The notes beneath the pieces are model-generated. The model saw only the letters and a program-made list of their open reading frames with translations. It did not search any database and was not told the DNA's origin. A stretch of 34,671 bases of DNA from an uncultured Oscillospiraceae bacterium. Its GTDB lineage: Bacteria; Bacillota; Clostridia; Oscillospirales; Oscillospiraceae. Below are positions 7,172 to 15,181 of the stretch, piece after piece. The DNA is taken from positions 1 through 34,671 of the forward strand of contig CALWVZ010000017.1 of the NCBI GenBank assembly GCA_944385125.1, written 5' to 3'. The position numbers and the translations under genes were made by a program. Position 1 is the stretch's first letter; each line of letters starts with the position of its first letter.

Positions 7172-9415
7172 TTATTCCTCTGCCGGGCTGACTCTGCACA
7201 GATAACCCCTGCAGCTTACCGAGCCGATCCCCTGAGAGTACTGTCCCCAGGGGACAGTCTTGTTAATGTTGAATTCGTACCACCAGCCGGAGATACCCAT
7301 TACTACTTCCGGCAAAATACCGTAGGTACATCTGGCATAGGCAAAGGCCTTTCCGGCAGGACTTTCCACCAGGACCTTCTGCCCGTCGGAGATGCCCAGT
7401 TTGGCCGCCGTGTCGGCGTTTATCTCCAGATAAGGCTTGGGTACCAACTCCTTCAGGTAGGGGTTGAGCCGGTTCTCCGAGATACGGAAAGCGTTCTCAT
7501 GCCGCCCCGTAGTCATTATAAGAGGATACTCAGCGGCCAGCTCCGGGGTATCCTGGATGCTCTGGAAGGAGGGGGTGTATCTGGGCAGCGGGTCGCAGCC
7601 CTTTTCCTCCATAAGCTTGGAGTACAGTTCTATCTTGCCCGACGGAGTTTTGAATCCTTTCTTCCTGTACACTTCGTACTCCAGCGGAGCATACAGCCTG
7701 CGCTCTTTCACACATTCCCTGTATGTTTTCCCCGTGGGACTGAGAAGATAGTCGTACAGAGCTTCCGGGGTCTCCCAGAAGCGGTCTTCAAATCCCAGCC
7801 TCTTCGCCAGAAGATATAGTATCTCAATATCGTTTTTGGTCCCCGGCGTATGGGTCACAGGCTGCTGGAAGAGCGTATGGGTATTGTCAGTCTGGAAATT
7901 GCTCAGGATATTTTCCCTCTCCAGCCAGGTGGAAACAGGGAATATGATATCTGCATACTTTGCCGTGGGCGTGATATACATGTCTGCCACAGCGAGAAAT
8001 TCCAGTCCGCTGAGAGCTTTTTCCACCACGTTGGAGTTTGTATAGCTCACGATGGCATTGCTGCCGAATATCATTGCGCAGGGTATGGGGTATGGCTCCC
8101 CGCTGACCACCTGCTGCCAGAACGTGGGCATGTGGGCGGAGGGGATGGTACAGGGTCTGCGTGTGAGGAAAGGGAATTTATCATATCCGCATCTCAGCTT
8201 TTGAACTTCCTCGGGTATCTGATAGTCCCGGATGAAATCAAAAGTATTTTGAGAGATCTCTCCTCTGGAGGAGCCCACTACGTTGCAGCCCGGCTTCCCC
8301 ACATGGCCGGTAATGGATATGAGGATGGAGGTTGCCCGACACACCTGCAGGCTGTCATGCACCTGGTCCAGCGCCATACTGCGGCACAGGGATGAGGCCG
8401 GGCATTTTGCATAGACTCTCGTGGCTTTCAAAAGCAGCTCCTTATCCACTCCCGTCTTCTCTGCGGTCCATTCCGGGGTATATTCTTCAATGGATCTACA
8501 CAGCTCGTCAAAGCCCACTGTCCACTCGTTTATGAATTTTTCATCGTAAAGTTTTTCTTTAATGATTATATGGAGCATACCCAGAGCCAGAGCCATGTCG
8601 GTATCCGGCCTGATTTGCAGCCAGATATCCGCTTTGGCGGCGATCTCTGAGAGATAGGGGTCCACAACGATAAGCGCTGCGCCGCGCTGCCTCGTCTCCA
8701 TAATATCGTTTGCCCGTACAGGCCAGGATGTGGGAGGATTGCAGCCCCACACCAGAATGCACTGGGCGTTTGGATAGTCCTGGGTCTCGCTGTAAAGAGC
8801 TCCCGGGCCAAAGGTTATATTGCACTCCGTTGTTCTGGGCAGGAAGCACTGGGCCCATCCGGCGGCGCCGTGATTCGGGGTGCCAAAGGCATAGGCGAAT
8901 CTGCTGAAAACCCGGCTCCACCCCCGCTTTGTACCCTCCAGGATGGCTACTCCCTGAGGGCCGTACTCGCTGCGGTATTTTTTGAGATTTTCCGCTGTTG
9001 TATCCAGGGCCTCTTCCCAACTTATTGGTTCAAACTTCCCCTCTCCCCGCTTTCCGACTCGCTTCAGGGGAGTCAAAATGCGCTTTGGATTGTAGCAGAG
9101 ATCGGGTGAGGCCAGGCCCTTTGAGCAAATAATGCCCCTGGTCTGAGGAGAGTCCGGGTCACCCTCCACCCTCAGCACCCTGTGGGTCTCTTTGTCCCGA
9201 TAAGCAATACACTCGCAGGTGGTGTGGCAGGACTGGCAGACGGTAGGGACCGCCTCCTCACCCTCTTTAGGAGCCGCCTTGCACGGAGTCTTCCTCTGCA
9301 AGGGAGCAAGCTTGTGAGTGCCGTTCAGGATGCTGTCCAAAATATCCCGGCGGTAATCCGGGTCACATTCCGTACCCAGCAGTTTTACTGCAAACTCCCG
9401 TCTTCTTGTGTTCAT
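7172..9415 (-). CDS. Mo/W-bis-pterin enzyme, acetylene-hydratase-like member of the DMSO-reductase superfamily
   Basis: This 747-residue catalytic subunit holds one N-terminal [4Fe-4S] cluster, C60-x2-C63-x3-C67-x29-C97. That spacing is the same as acetylene hydratase (Cys9, 12, 16, 46). K99, two residues after C97, matches the conserved Lys48. C191, in WAQCFLPR, is the likely metal ligand (Cys141 in acetylene hydratase). The residue after the second cysteine is H64, where acetylene hydratase has the catalytic Asp13. Pterin-binding stretches follow (ILVWGCNPPTSWP, GSNAIVSYTN, and TPSGKIELYS towards the C-terminus). About 55 extra residues precede the cluster; their RRREFAVKLLG is not followed by a hydrophobic core, so I see no Tat signal and expect a cytoplasmic enzyme. 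The substrate is unknown: hydration, transhydroxylation or redox chemistry are all possible. The start has GGAGG about five bases upstream. Confidence 0.85.
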   Translation of the reverse strand: MNTRRREFAVKLLGTECDPDYRRDILDSILNGTHKLAPLQRKTPCKAAPKEGEEAVPTVCQSCHTTCECIAYRDKETHRVLRVEGDPDSPQTRGIICSKGLASPDLCYNPKRILTPLKRVGKRGEGKFEPISWEEALDTTAENLKKYRSEYGPQGVAILEGTKRGWSRVFSRFAYAFGTPNHGAAGWAQCFLPRTTECNITFGPGALYSETQDYPNAQCILVWGCNPPTSWPVRANDIMETRQRGAALIVVDPYLSEIAAKADIWLQIRPDTDMALALGMLHIIIKEKLYDEKFINEWTVGFDELCRSIEEYTPEWTAEKTGVDKELLLKATRVYAKCPASSLCRSMALDQVHDSLQVCRATSILISITGHVGKPGCNVVGSSRGEISQNTFDFIRDYQIPEEVQKLRCGYDKFPFLTRRPCTIPSAHMPTFWQQVVSGEPYPIPCAMIFGSNAIVSYTNSNVVEKALSGLEFLAVADMYITPTAKYADIIFPVSTWLERENILSNFQTDNTHTLFQQPVTHTPGTKNDIEILYLLAKRLGFEDRFWETPEALYDYLLSPTGKTYRECVKERRLYAPLEYEVYRKKGFKTPSGKIELYSKLMEEKGCDPLPRYTPSFQSIQDTPELAAEYPLIMTTGRHENAFRISENRLNPYLKELVPKPYLEINADTAAKLGISDGQKVLVESPAGKAFAYARCTYGILPEVVMGISGWWYEFNINKTVPWGQYSQGIGSVSCRGYLCRVSPAEE

Positions 9416-9487
9416 GCTTTCCTCCTTGCCGAATGGTTTTATGTTCTTGGACTGTGCATATCACAGTGCAGGTATGTTCACAATTAT

Positions 9488-10426
9488 TCACAGATAATTG
9501 AGGTATTTCAAAACAAAGATCAGTACAAATAAGGTGGGCGAAGATACGGCGGAACCAATGACTGTCAGCTGGCTTGCAAGTTCGCTGTCAGCGCCCATTT
9601 CCTTGGCTATTATGTGAGCGCTGGTAGCCGGCGGGGCTGCCAGCATAATAAGCGTGGACATGAGGGACGAGCCTCTGAGTCCGAAGGCCACTGCCAAAGG
9701 CAGGAGGGCAGCGGGCATCAAAAGCATCTTTATCAGCACGCCCCAAATGATGTCTTTTTTATAGTCCTTCATGCTCTTAAAGGACAGGGAAGCTCCCAGG
9801 AGAAGCAGAGCCATCGGCGTTGCAGCTTTTGCCAGGTTGCTCACGGTCTGCTCGACTATTACGGGCAGCTTGATCCCCAGCAGGTTGACGGCAAATCCCA
9901 GGGCGCCTCCCAGGAAAAAGGGGTTTTTAAGCACATTGAGCGCCAGATCTACTGCGCTTTTTTTCTTGCTGCATGCCGCCGACATGTCGGCGACAATGAT
10001 CAGGTTTTTAAGGGGCACTATAAGGGCGGTCATCATGGACACCATGCCGGTGCTGCCGGAACCATAGGCGGCAGAGACCATGGGCACGCCAAAGGTGATG
10101 TAGCTGTTTTGGAACATTCCCTGTACCAGGGAAGCCTTCCTTTTTTTGTCTTTCTGCAGAAAAGCAGCTGCTGCGAGAGCTATTATGAAATTCAAAGCCA
10201 TGAGGAAAATGTTTATCAATACCTCGCGGCCGTCCCAAACCTGGGCCAGGTTGCAGGAATATATGTTGCTGAAGGTCTGAGTGGATAAAAAAATCCTGAA
10301 TGTAACTGTGCTCATTCTGGCCGTGGTCTGCCCGTCCAGCATATCAATACGGCGAAGAAAGAAGCCCACAGCCATAAGCAGGAAAAGGGGCCCTACAACT
10401 TGCAGGGATAAGGTTAAACTCTTCAT
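9488..10426 (-). CDS. AEC-family permease (auxin efflux carrier/malonate-type transporter)
   Basis: This is a 312-residue integral membrane protein with about ten hydrophobic helices in two halves, as in the AEC family (auxin efflux carriers, MdcF malonate transporter, MleP-like carriers). The segments MAVGFFLRRIDMLD at the N-terminus, the FQNSYITFGVP-like motif near residue 110 and the duplicated second half support this. AEC proteins move mono- and dicarboxylates, often as exchangers. In this operon it may export an end product or exchange it for substrate, complementing the TRAP importer. The ATG at 10426 with GGGAG upstream is used because the longer frame runs through a stable hairpin at 10445-10485. 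It lies between the amidohydrolase and Mo/W-enzyme genes. Confidence 0.8.
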   Translation of the reverse strand: MKSLTLSLQVVGPLFLLMAVGFFLRRIDMLDGQTTARMSTVTFRIFLSTQTFSNIYSCNLAQVWDGREVLINIFLMALNFIIALAAAAFLQKDKKRKASLVQGMFQNSYITFGVPMVSAAYGSGSTGMVSMMTALIVPLKNLIIVADMSAACSKKKSAVDLALNVLKNPFFLGGALGFAVNLLGIKLPVIVEQTVSNLAKAATPMALLLLGASLSFKSMKDYKKDIIWGVLIKMLLMPAALLPLAVAFGLRGSSLMSTLIMLAAPPATSAHIIAKEMGADSELASQLTVIGSAVSSPTLFVLIFVLKYLNYL

Positions 10427-10444
10427 TTTAAACACTCCCGCTAT

Positions 10445-10485
10445 GGGAAAGGCCTTCATCCTCCATAGCCGATGAGGCCTTTCCC
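10445..10485 (-). other. Strong intercistronic hairpin upstream of the AEC permease
   Basis: GGGAAAGGCCTTCATC (10445-10460) and GATGAGGCCTTTCCC (10471-10485) pair over about 15 bp with one bulged T and a 10-nt loop. The hairpin lies in the 71-bp gap between the amidohydrolase and AEC genes. No T-run follows on the minus strand, so it is more likely a message-processing or stability element than a terminator. Confidence 0.5.
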
Positions 10486-10497
10486 TTTCCGACACTT

Positions 10498-11382
10498 TTA
10501 ATCCAGCGCCAGCATCCTTGCCGGGTTCACCTTCATCATAAGGTCCAACTCACGGGTGTCGCAGCCAAAGCGCCTCATCAGCGCCCTGAACACACGAAAT
10601 CCTTCTATGGGCGAGGGGGAATATACCTGGCCGAAGTCCGTTATCATGGTACAGTGCTCAGCGCCCACATACTTGATCATGTCTACGAGATAGCTGGGGT
10701 GCACGCCGCCATTGTGGGGAAGAGTGCAGCCATAAGCGATGGACAGCGTGGCTCCCAGTTCTGTAAGCTCCCTGAGCTTCTCAAACGTAAATTCGCTCCA
10801 GATATTTGGATGGGTTACTTCATATTGGGTATATCCTATTTCATGGGCATATTTTGCGACCTGAAGAGCTTCCTCAGGGGAAATGTGGCCGGAAGCAAGG
10901 CAAACATTATTCTCCTTGCAGATATCTACGATATCCCGGACTTCGTCTTTAAGCTCCCCTGCTTCGTCGGTGACGGTCATATATTCGATCTCACGGTTGA
11001 AGTTTCCGCCGCCATTGTAGTTTTTTATCCAGTGCCCCTCCAGGGCCTTTTTATATCCGAAGGCCGCATCAATGGTGGGCAGCCAGAACACCTTTGCCCC
11101 TGCCTTGATATTTGCGATCACCGTGCGGGGGTTAAGTCCCCCCGCAGGTGCATTAAGGGCTACAGAGCCGAAAATTGTCGTTTCAGGTACGATTTCATTT
11201 GCCAGTTGTGCAGATCCTATGGTGGGGATCAGATGTGATTTGATAACCAGCCCTCTCATCCCCGCCTCGGCAGCCTCCTGTGCCAAAGCAATAGCGTCGC
11301 CATACCGGGGGACATAGTCAGGCATACAATGCACATGCATATCAATGGCTCCCACAAGTCCCTGGGTCTCAATGCCTTTCAT
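10498..11382 (-). CDS. HxH-type amidohydrolase (DUF6282-like)
   Basis: This 294-residue protein has the metal-dependent hydrolase signature DMHVH at 14-18 after strand beta 1. Later histidines (ASGHISPEE, VTHPN) and a late aspartate (TMITDFGQVYSP) could complete a TIM-barrel metal site. The size and the MHVHCMPDY opening resemble DUF6282 proteins of the amidohydrolase superfamily. Known members of that superfamily cleave amides and lactones or decarboxylate; nothing in the sequence selects one. It sits directly after the TRAP importer genes, consistent with an early hydrolytic step on the imported compound. The start is preceded by GGAGG at good distance. There is no signal peptide, so it is cytoplasmic. 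The function is unknown beyond superfamily. Confidence 0.75.
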   Translation of the reverse strand: MKGIETQGLVGAIDMHVHCMPDYVPRYGDAIALAQEAAEAGMRGLVIKSHLIPTIGSAQLANEIVPETTIFGSVALNAPAGGLNPRTVIANIKAGAKVFWLPTIDAAFGYKKALEGHWIKNYNGGGNFNREIEYMTVTDEAGELKDEVRDIVDICKENNVCLASGHISPEEALQVAKYAHEIGYTQYEVTHPNIWSEFTFEKLRELTELGATLSIAYGCTLPHNGGVHPSYLVDMIKYVGAEHCTMITDFGQVYSPSPIEGFRVFRALMRRFGCDTRELDLMMKVNPARMLALD

Positions 11383-11413
11383 ATAAAATTCCTCCGTCTA
11401 TATTGTTTTCGCC

Positions 11414-13330
11414 TTATGCTTCTGCCGGAGTCTGGGGATTCTCCTTTTTTGCACGGATCACGTTGATGGCTGCCATTGCAGCGATTCCGGCCAGGCCTAT
11501 CACATCCGTGACCAGGCCTTCAAGCACCATGAAGAAGCCGGCAATAATAAATATTACCCTCTCTACAGGTTTGACTGTTGTTCTGAAATATCCAACTATA
11601 CCCAGGGCTATTCCAAACACACCCACAACGCTGGCAACAATGGTGAGCAGTATAGCGGAGAAGGCACCTTCCATGAGCAGGCTGGGACCGTACACGAACA
11701 TATAAGGAAGCACAAAGCTTACAAGCCCGTATTTGACGGCCAGCCAGCCCACCCTGTTTAGTGTGCCGCCTGCAATTCCTGCCGCCACATAGGAAGCCAG
11801 GGCAACAGGGGGGGTAATGGTGGAGATGCAGCCGAAGAAGAACACGAACATATGGGCCGTGAGAAGAGGCAGCCCCATCTTGGTCAGTGCGGGAACCACA
11901 ACAGAGGCCAGCACCAGATATGCAGCGGTGGTAGGCAGGCCCATACCAAGGATAATGGATACTATCATGGTGAGGAACAGAGCCACAAAGACCTTGCCGC
12001 CGGAGATAGTAACTATCAGGGTAGAGAGCTTGGAGCCCAGTCCGGACAGAGAGAGGATGCCCACGATTATGCCGGAAGCGGCACAGGCAACAGCCATTGT
12101 GGAAGTGTCCTTGGAGCCGCTGACTATGGCGTGGATTATCTTGTTCACCGTGTCCTTCACAAAGGGTTCCTTACGAATAATCTTTGCAACGATGTAAACC
12201 AATATAAGGGAAATGGCGGAGTAGTATGCAGACTTAATAGGCGAATAGCCGATGAGCAGCATCACCACAAGCAGGATAACGGGGACCAGATTGTACCAGC
12301 CTTCCCTGAGTATATCTTTCATATATCTGTACTCGCCGCTGCCGGCCTGGTCGATGTTATCCTTCTTTGCTTCATAGTGAACAACAAAGGTAAGAGACAG
12401 GTAGTACAGAACAGCGGGAATGATTGCCGCTTCCATAATCCTGAGGTAGGGATATCCTGTCATCTCGGCCATTATAAACGCCGCAGCGCCCATGACAGGT
12501 GGCATGATCTGTCCGCCGGTAGCGGCCACAGCTGAGATCGCACCGGCTTTATCGGTATCGTATCCCCTCTGTTTCATCATGGGGATGGTAAGAGTGCCGG
12601 AGATGGCTACGTTGCCTGCTGCGGAGCCGGAAATCATTCCGACCAGCGCCGCAAACACGATGGAGGTTTTTGCAGTGGCTGCGGAGAGCTTCTTTGTCAC
12701 TACGGAGGAGAACTCAAACAGGAACTTTGCCGCACCGAACTCGCTGAGGAAAGCTCCATATATGCAGAACATGATAATGTACTGAGCGGATACGCTTATA
12801 GGAATGCCGTAAAGTCCGTCGCTGGTTATAAAGAGGAAGGTGAACACCCGCTTGAAGGTGTATCCCCTGCCCATGAGTATTCCGGGGAGGTAGGTGCATA
12901 TAAACGGATAGATAAGGAATACTACGCATATCACAGACAGCACGGCGCCCACCCGGCGTCTGGTAGCCTCCAGCACCAAGAGCACCATAATCAGTCCGAA
13001 AACTGCATCCATCATCGTGCTCACACCGCCGCTGTTGGAGATATCCTCCCAACGGGTCAGCATATACACGGAGCACGCTACAGACAGCGCAGCATATATC
13101 ACCTTCAGGGTCTTGTTAAGGGGGGTCCTCTTCTCTCCCTTGGTGAAGCTGAGAAAGCAGATGACCATCATGGCCATCAAATGCACGCAGCGTATAGTGG
13201 TTGAAGAAAGCAGCAGAAGGCCGGCCACATTGAGTATGTGCATCAGGCCAATCGCAAAAGCAACAACAAACACTATTTTGTCTGTGATCTTATCGAAGCT
13301 GCTCTCTTTTTTTACAATATTTTCACTCAT
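11414..13330 (-). CDS. TRAP transporter fused permease (4TM-12TM), TAXI type
   Basis: This 638-residue polytopic membrane protein fuses the small DctQ-like and large DctM-like TRAP subunits, the usual form in TAXI-type systems. The first 130 or so residues hold about four helices. The remainder has the DctM pattern, including GSAAGNVAISGTLTIPMM, ATGGQIMPPVMGAAAFIMAE and GMGLPTTAAYLV, the conserved loops of the elevator domain. Transport is driven by a sodium or proton gradient, with substrate delivered by the TAXI receptor encoded just upstream. If the biotin-dependent decarboxylase pumps sodium, it would power this importer. The start has GGAGAC upstream. A 127-bp gap with a terminator-like hairpin separates it from the receptor gene. 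Confidence 0.92.
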   Translation of the reverse strand: MSENIVKKESSFDKITDKIVFVVAFAIGLMHILNVAGLLLLSSTTIRCVHLMAMMVICFLSFTKGEKRTPLNKTLKVIYAALSVACSVYMLTRWEDISNSGGVSTMMDAVFGLIMVLLVLEATRRRVGAVLSVICVVFLIYPFICTYLPGILMGRGYTFKRVFTFLFITSDGLYGIPISVSAQYIIMFCIYGAFLSEFGAAKFLFEFSSVVTKKLSAATAKTSIVFAALVGMISGSAAGNVAISGTLTIPMMKQRGYDTDKAGAISAVAATGGQIMPPVMGAAAFIMAEMTGYPYLRIMEAAIIPAVLYYLSLTFVVHYEAKKDNIDQAGSGEYRYMKDILREGWYNLVPVILLVVMLLIGYSPIKSAYYSAISLILVYIVAKIIRKEPFVKDTVNKIIHAIVSGSKDTSTMAVACAASGIIVGILSLSGLGSKLSTLIVTISGGKVFVALFLTMIVSIILGMGLPTTAAYLVLASVVVPALTKMGLPLLTAHMFVFFFGCISTITPPVALASYVAAGIAGGTLNRVGWLAVKYGLVSFVLPYMFVYGPSLLMEGAFSAILLTIVASVVGVFGIALGIVGYFRTTVKPVERVIFIIAGFFMVLEGLVTDVIGLAGIAAMAAINVIRAKKENPQTPAEA

Positions 13331-13363
13331 TGTTGTCTCCTGTCGAAAATCGGTGTATCAGAA

Positions 13364-13388
13364 AAGGCGGCGAATATCTCGCCGCCTT
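13364..13388 (-). terminator. Attenuating hairpin between TAXI receptor and TRAP permease
   Basis: AAGGCGGCGA (13364-13373) and TCGCCGCCTT (13379-13388) form a perfect 10-bp stem with a 5-nt loop. On the minus strand the stem is followed by a short T-rich stretch (TTTTC). This fits a partial terminator letting the receptor be made in excess over the permease, or a stem protecting the receptor message. Confidence 0.6.
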
Positions 13389-13457
13389 CTCCGTCTGTAC
13401 AATTTGAGTTTAAATAATATGCAGCGAATTATTTAAGTTGGGGCTTGGGCTCCTATC

Positions 13458-14498
13458 TCAGCCCACTTCGTATCCATGCTCCTGGAAATACTTGGCCGCA
13501 CCGGGGTGCCACTCAATACTCATGGAGCTGGCATTTTCCATGGAGAGGTCTCGGGCATTGGCGTTGGCTGCCTGGAACTCCTCAATGTTGTCAAAAATAG
13601 CCTTAGTCACTGCATATACCACATCATCATCAATGCCGGGGCGGACCACCAGGACGTTGGGAATGCCTATGAGGTAGCAGTCCTCTTCGCAGTTGTAATA
13701 ATCCTTGGTTACCAGAGTCTTGCTGTAGTAGGGATAATCTTCAATGAACTGGGTCCAGATTTCCTCATCTATGGGGATGAGCATGATATCCTTAGTGGCA
13801 GAAGCCTCCAGAACGGCGGAGTTGGGGTAGCCGCCCAGAGCGATAGCTGCATCCACATTGCCGTCGGACAGCTGAGTCAGGCCGTCGGTGTAGGGCAGGT
13901 AGGAAGCCACGATATCATCAATGGTCATGTCGTAGTAGGGGAACAGCTGGTTGAGAACAGGCAGGGTGCCGCCGCCGGCAGGGCCAACAGCAACTCTCTT
14001 GCCCTTAAGGTCGGCAATGCTTTCAATGCCGCTGCCCTCAAGAGCCACGATGTGGAAAACGGAGGGGTAAAGTCTTCCCATGCCATACATCTCTATCTGG
14101 GTGCCTTCAAAAGCATCCTCGCCATTGATGGCATAGACAGCCACGTTTTCATTGGTTATAGCAAAATCGCAGCTTCCGTCAGCCAGCAGGCGGGGATTTT
14201 CCGTTGCGCCGCCGGTCACTTCAGGAACCATGTTCAGGTTCGTGTAGGCTCCAACAAGGTTTGCGATCTCCTGACCAAAGGGGTAGAAAGCTCCGCCGAT
14301 GGAGGCAGTGCCTATATTGTAGGAACCGCTAACATCGGGCATAGCGCCATCCTCTGTGGTTTCGGCCTCTGCGGCGGGGGCTTCATCAGCAGCAGCCTCA
14401 GTGGCTTCGGGCTCGGCAGCCGGGGCTTCGCTCTGACCGCAAGCGGCCATTGCGAATACCATGAGGAATACCAAGCACAATGCGACTAATTTTTTCAT
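13458..14498 (-). CDS. TAXI family TRAP transporter solute-binding lipoprotein
   Basis: This 346-residue secreted lipoprotein has a basic N-terminus, a hydrophobic core and the lipobox AMAAC with the modified Cys at 20. An Ala/Glu/Thr-rich linker runs to about residue 50. The mature part has the TAXI hallmarks NIGTASIGGAFYPFGQEIANLV and KGKRVAVGPAGGGT, and a C-terminal VSMEWHPGA-like motif (MSIEWHPGAAKYF). TAXI receptors bind small anionic organic molecules and pass them to the fused TRAP permease. The ATG at 14498 with AAGGAATGAGG upstream is chosen over an upstream TTG. It is the first gene of the long minus-strand catabolic series and has its own leader. The ligand cannot be told from sequence. 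Confidence 0.92.
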   Translation of the reverse strand: MKKLVALCLVFLMVFAMAACGQSEAPAAEPEATEAAADEAPAAEAETTEDGAMPDVSGSYNIGTASIGGAFYPFGQEIANLVGAYTNLNMVPEVTGGATENPRLLADGSCDFAITNENVAVYAINGEDAFEGTQIEMYGMGRLYPSVFHIVALEGSGIESIADLKGKRVAVGPAGGGTLPVLNQLFPYYDMTIDDIVASYLPYTDGLTQLSDGNVDAAIALGGYPNSAVLEASATKDIMLIPIDEEIWTQFIEDYPYYSKTLVTKDYYNCEEDCYLIGIPNVLVVRPGIDDDVVYAVTKAIFDNIEEFQAANANARDLSMENASSMSIEWHPGAAKYFQEHGYEVG

Positions 14499-14535
14499 AT
14501 CCTCATTCCTTTCCAAAATGTATAGGTATTCGATT

Positions 14536-14557
14536 TCAAATATCTTCTGATATTTGA
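14536..14557. promoter_or_regulatory. Perfect 9-bp inverted repeat in the TAXI leader
   Basis: TCAAATATC (14536-14544) and GATATTTGA (14549-14557) are perfect inverted arms with a 4-nt spacer. They lie about 40 bp upstream of the receptor start and downstream of the proposed promoter. This could be an operator for a dimeric regulator or a small leader hairpin. Confidence 0.5.
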
Positions 14558-14623
14558 TTTGATTTTATTCTAACGGTATCTCAAGAAATATTATTGTATT
14601 TAACTGCACATAAATAAAATAAT

Positions 14624-14652
14624 ATTATAGAAAAATAATGCTATTGTTAAAA
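14624..14652 (-). promoter_or_regulatory. Candidate promoter of the catabolic operon
   Basis: Reading the minus strand there is a consensus -10 TATAAT (14624-14629), with a weak AT-rich -35 element TTTTAA 17 bp upstream (14647-14652). A poor -35 would fit dependence on an activator such as the adjacent AraC-type protein. Confidence 0.45.
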
Positions 14653-14690
14653 AAGCAATTATCCCCAAAATGTGTGACCTGTGAAGGCAT

Positions 14691-14746
14691 AAAAAAGAAC
14701 AGAGCAGAAATATTCAACAATACTCCGCATCTGTTCTGTTTAAAAA
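14691..14746 (-). terminator. Rho-independent terminator after the AraC-cupin unit
   Basis: On the minus strand, AACAGAACAGATGC pairs with GCTCTGTTCT (8 bp AGAACAGA/TCTGTTCT plus two pairs after a bulge) and is followed directly by TTTTTT. It lies 22 bp after the cupin stop, separating the regulator unit from the transport/catabolic operon. Confidence 0.7.
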
Positions 14747-14768
14747 GACAACAAATTGTACAATTATG

Positions 14769-15164
14769 CTATTCTGCCTGTTCCGCTTCCCGCAGCCTTT
14801 CCACGGCTCTGCGGTAATCCTCCGCTCTGTCTGGCCGGGTAGGTGTCGCCACGTCCATCATAAGGCAGGGCTCTCCCTCCTCGTGGACATAGATAAAGTG
14901 GGATACACCTGCCGGGATCACTATCCAGGCCCCCTCTTCCATAGCATAGGGCTTACCGTCCACATAGTAATCGCAGCGCCCCTTAAGGCAGACAGACATC
15001 TGTTCATTTGGGTGGCTGTGGGGTCTGAGTGCGTGTCCCATGGTGTATTCTCCAATCTCATAGCTTGCCAGTTTTGAGCCCATTGCAAAAACTATCCTTC
15101 TAACTCCTTCTCTTATCTCCACCCACTGCATTTGATTCCAGTTACCGCTTTCAATTTTTGACAT
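14769..15164 (-). CDS. Small cupin-domain protein
   Basis: This 131-residue single-domain cupin has motif 1 with H49-S-H51 and possible ligand E54 or Q55, and motif 2 with PAGVSH (H89), so the usual metal-binding set looks intact. Small cupins of this kind act as isomerases, dioxygenases or sugar/ligand-binding proteins; oxygen use is unlikely in this anaerobe. The gene starts 17 bp below the AraC-type regulator in the same unit, which suggests either an accessory sensor role or a catabolic step on the same compound. The ATG at 15164 with GAGAGG eight bases upstream is preferred over the GTG at 15173. The C-terminal 25 residues are charged and probably helical. Confidence 0.8.
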   Translation of the reverse strand: MSKIESGNWNQMQWVEIREGVRRIVFAMGSKLASYEIGEYTMGHALRPHSHPNEQMSVCLKGRCDYYVDGKPYAMEEGAWIVIPAGVSHFIYVHEEGEPCLMMDVATPTRPDRAEDYRRAVERLREAEQAE

Positions 15165-15181
15165 GTACCGCACCTCTCTTA

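Noticed and set aside
7172-9415. Tat signal at the N-terminus of the Mo/W enzyme (RRREF)
   Set aside because: The arginines are not followed by a hydrophobic core or a cleavage site, so export is not supported.
14640-14685. Possible sigma-54 promoter (GG...GC pattern) upstream of the TAXI gene
   Set aside because: The distance between the GG and GC elements does not fit the -24/-12 spacing, and no sigma-54 activator is nearby.
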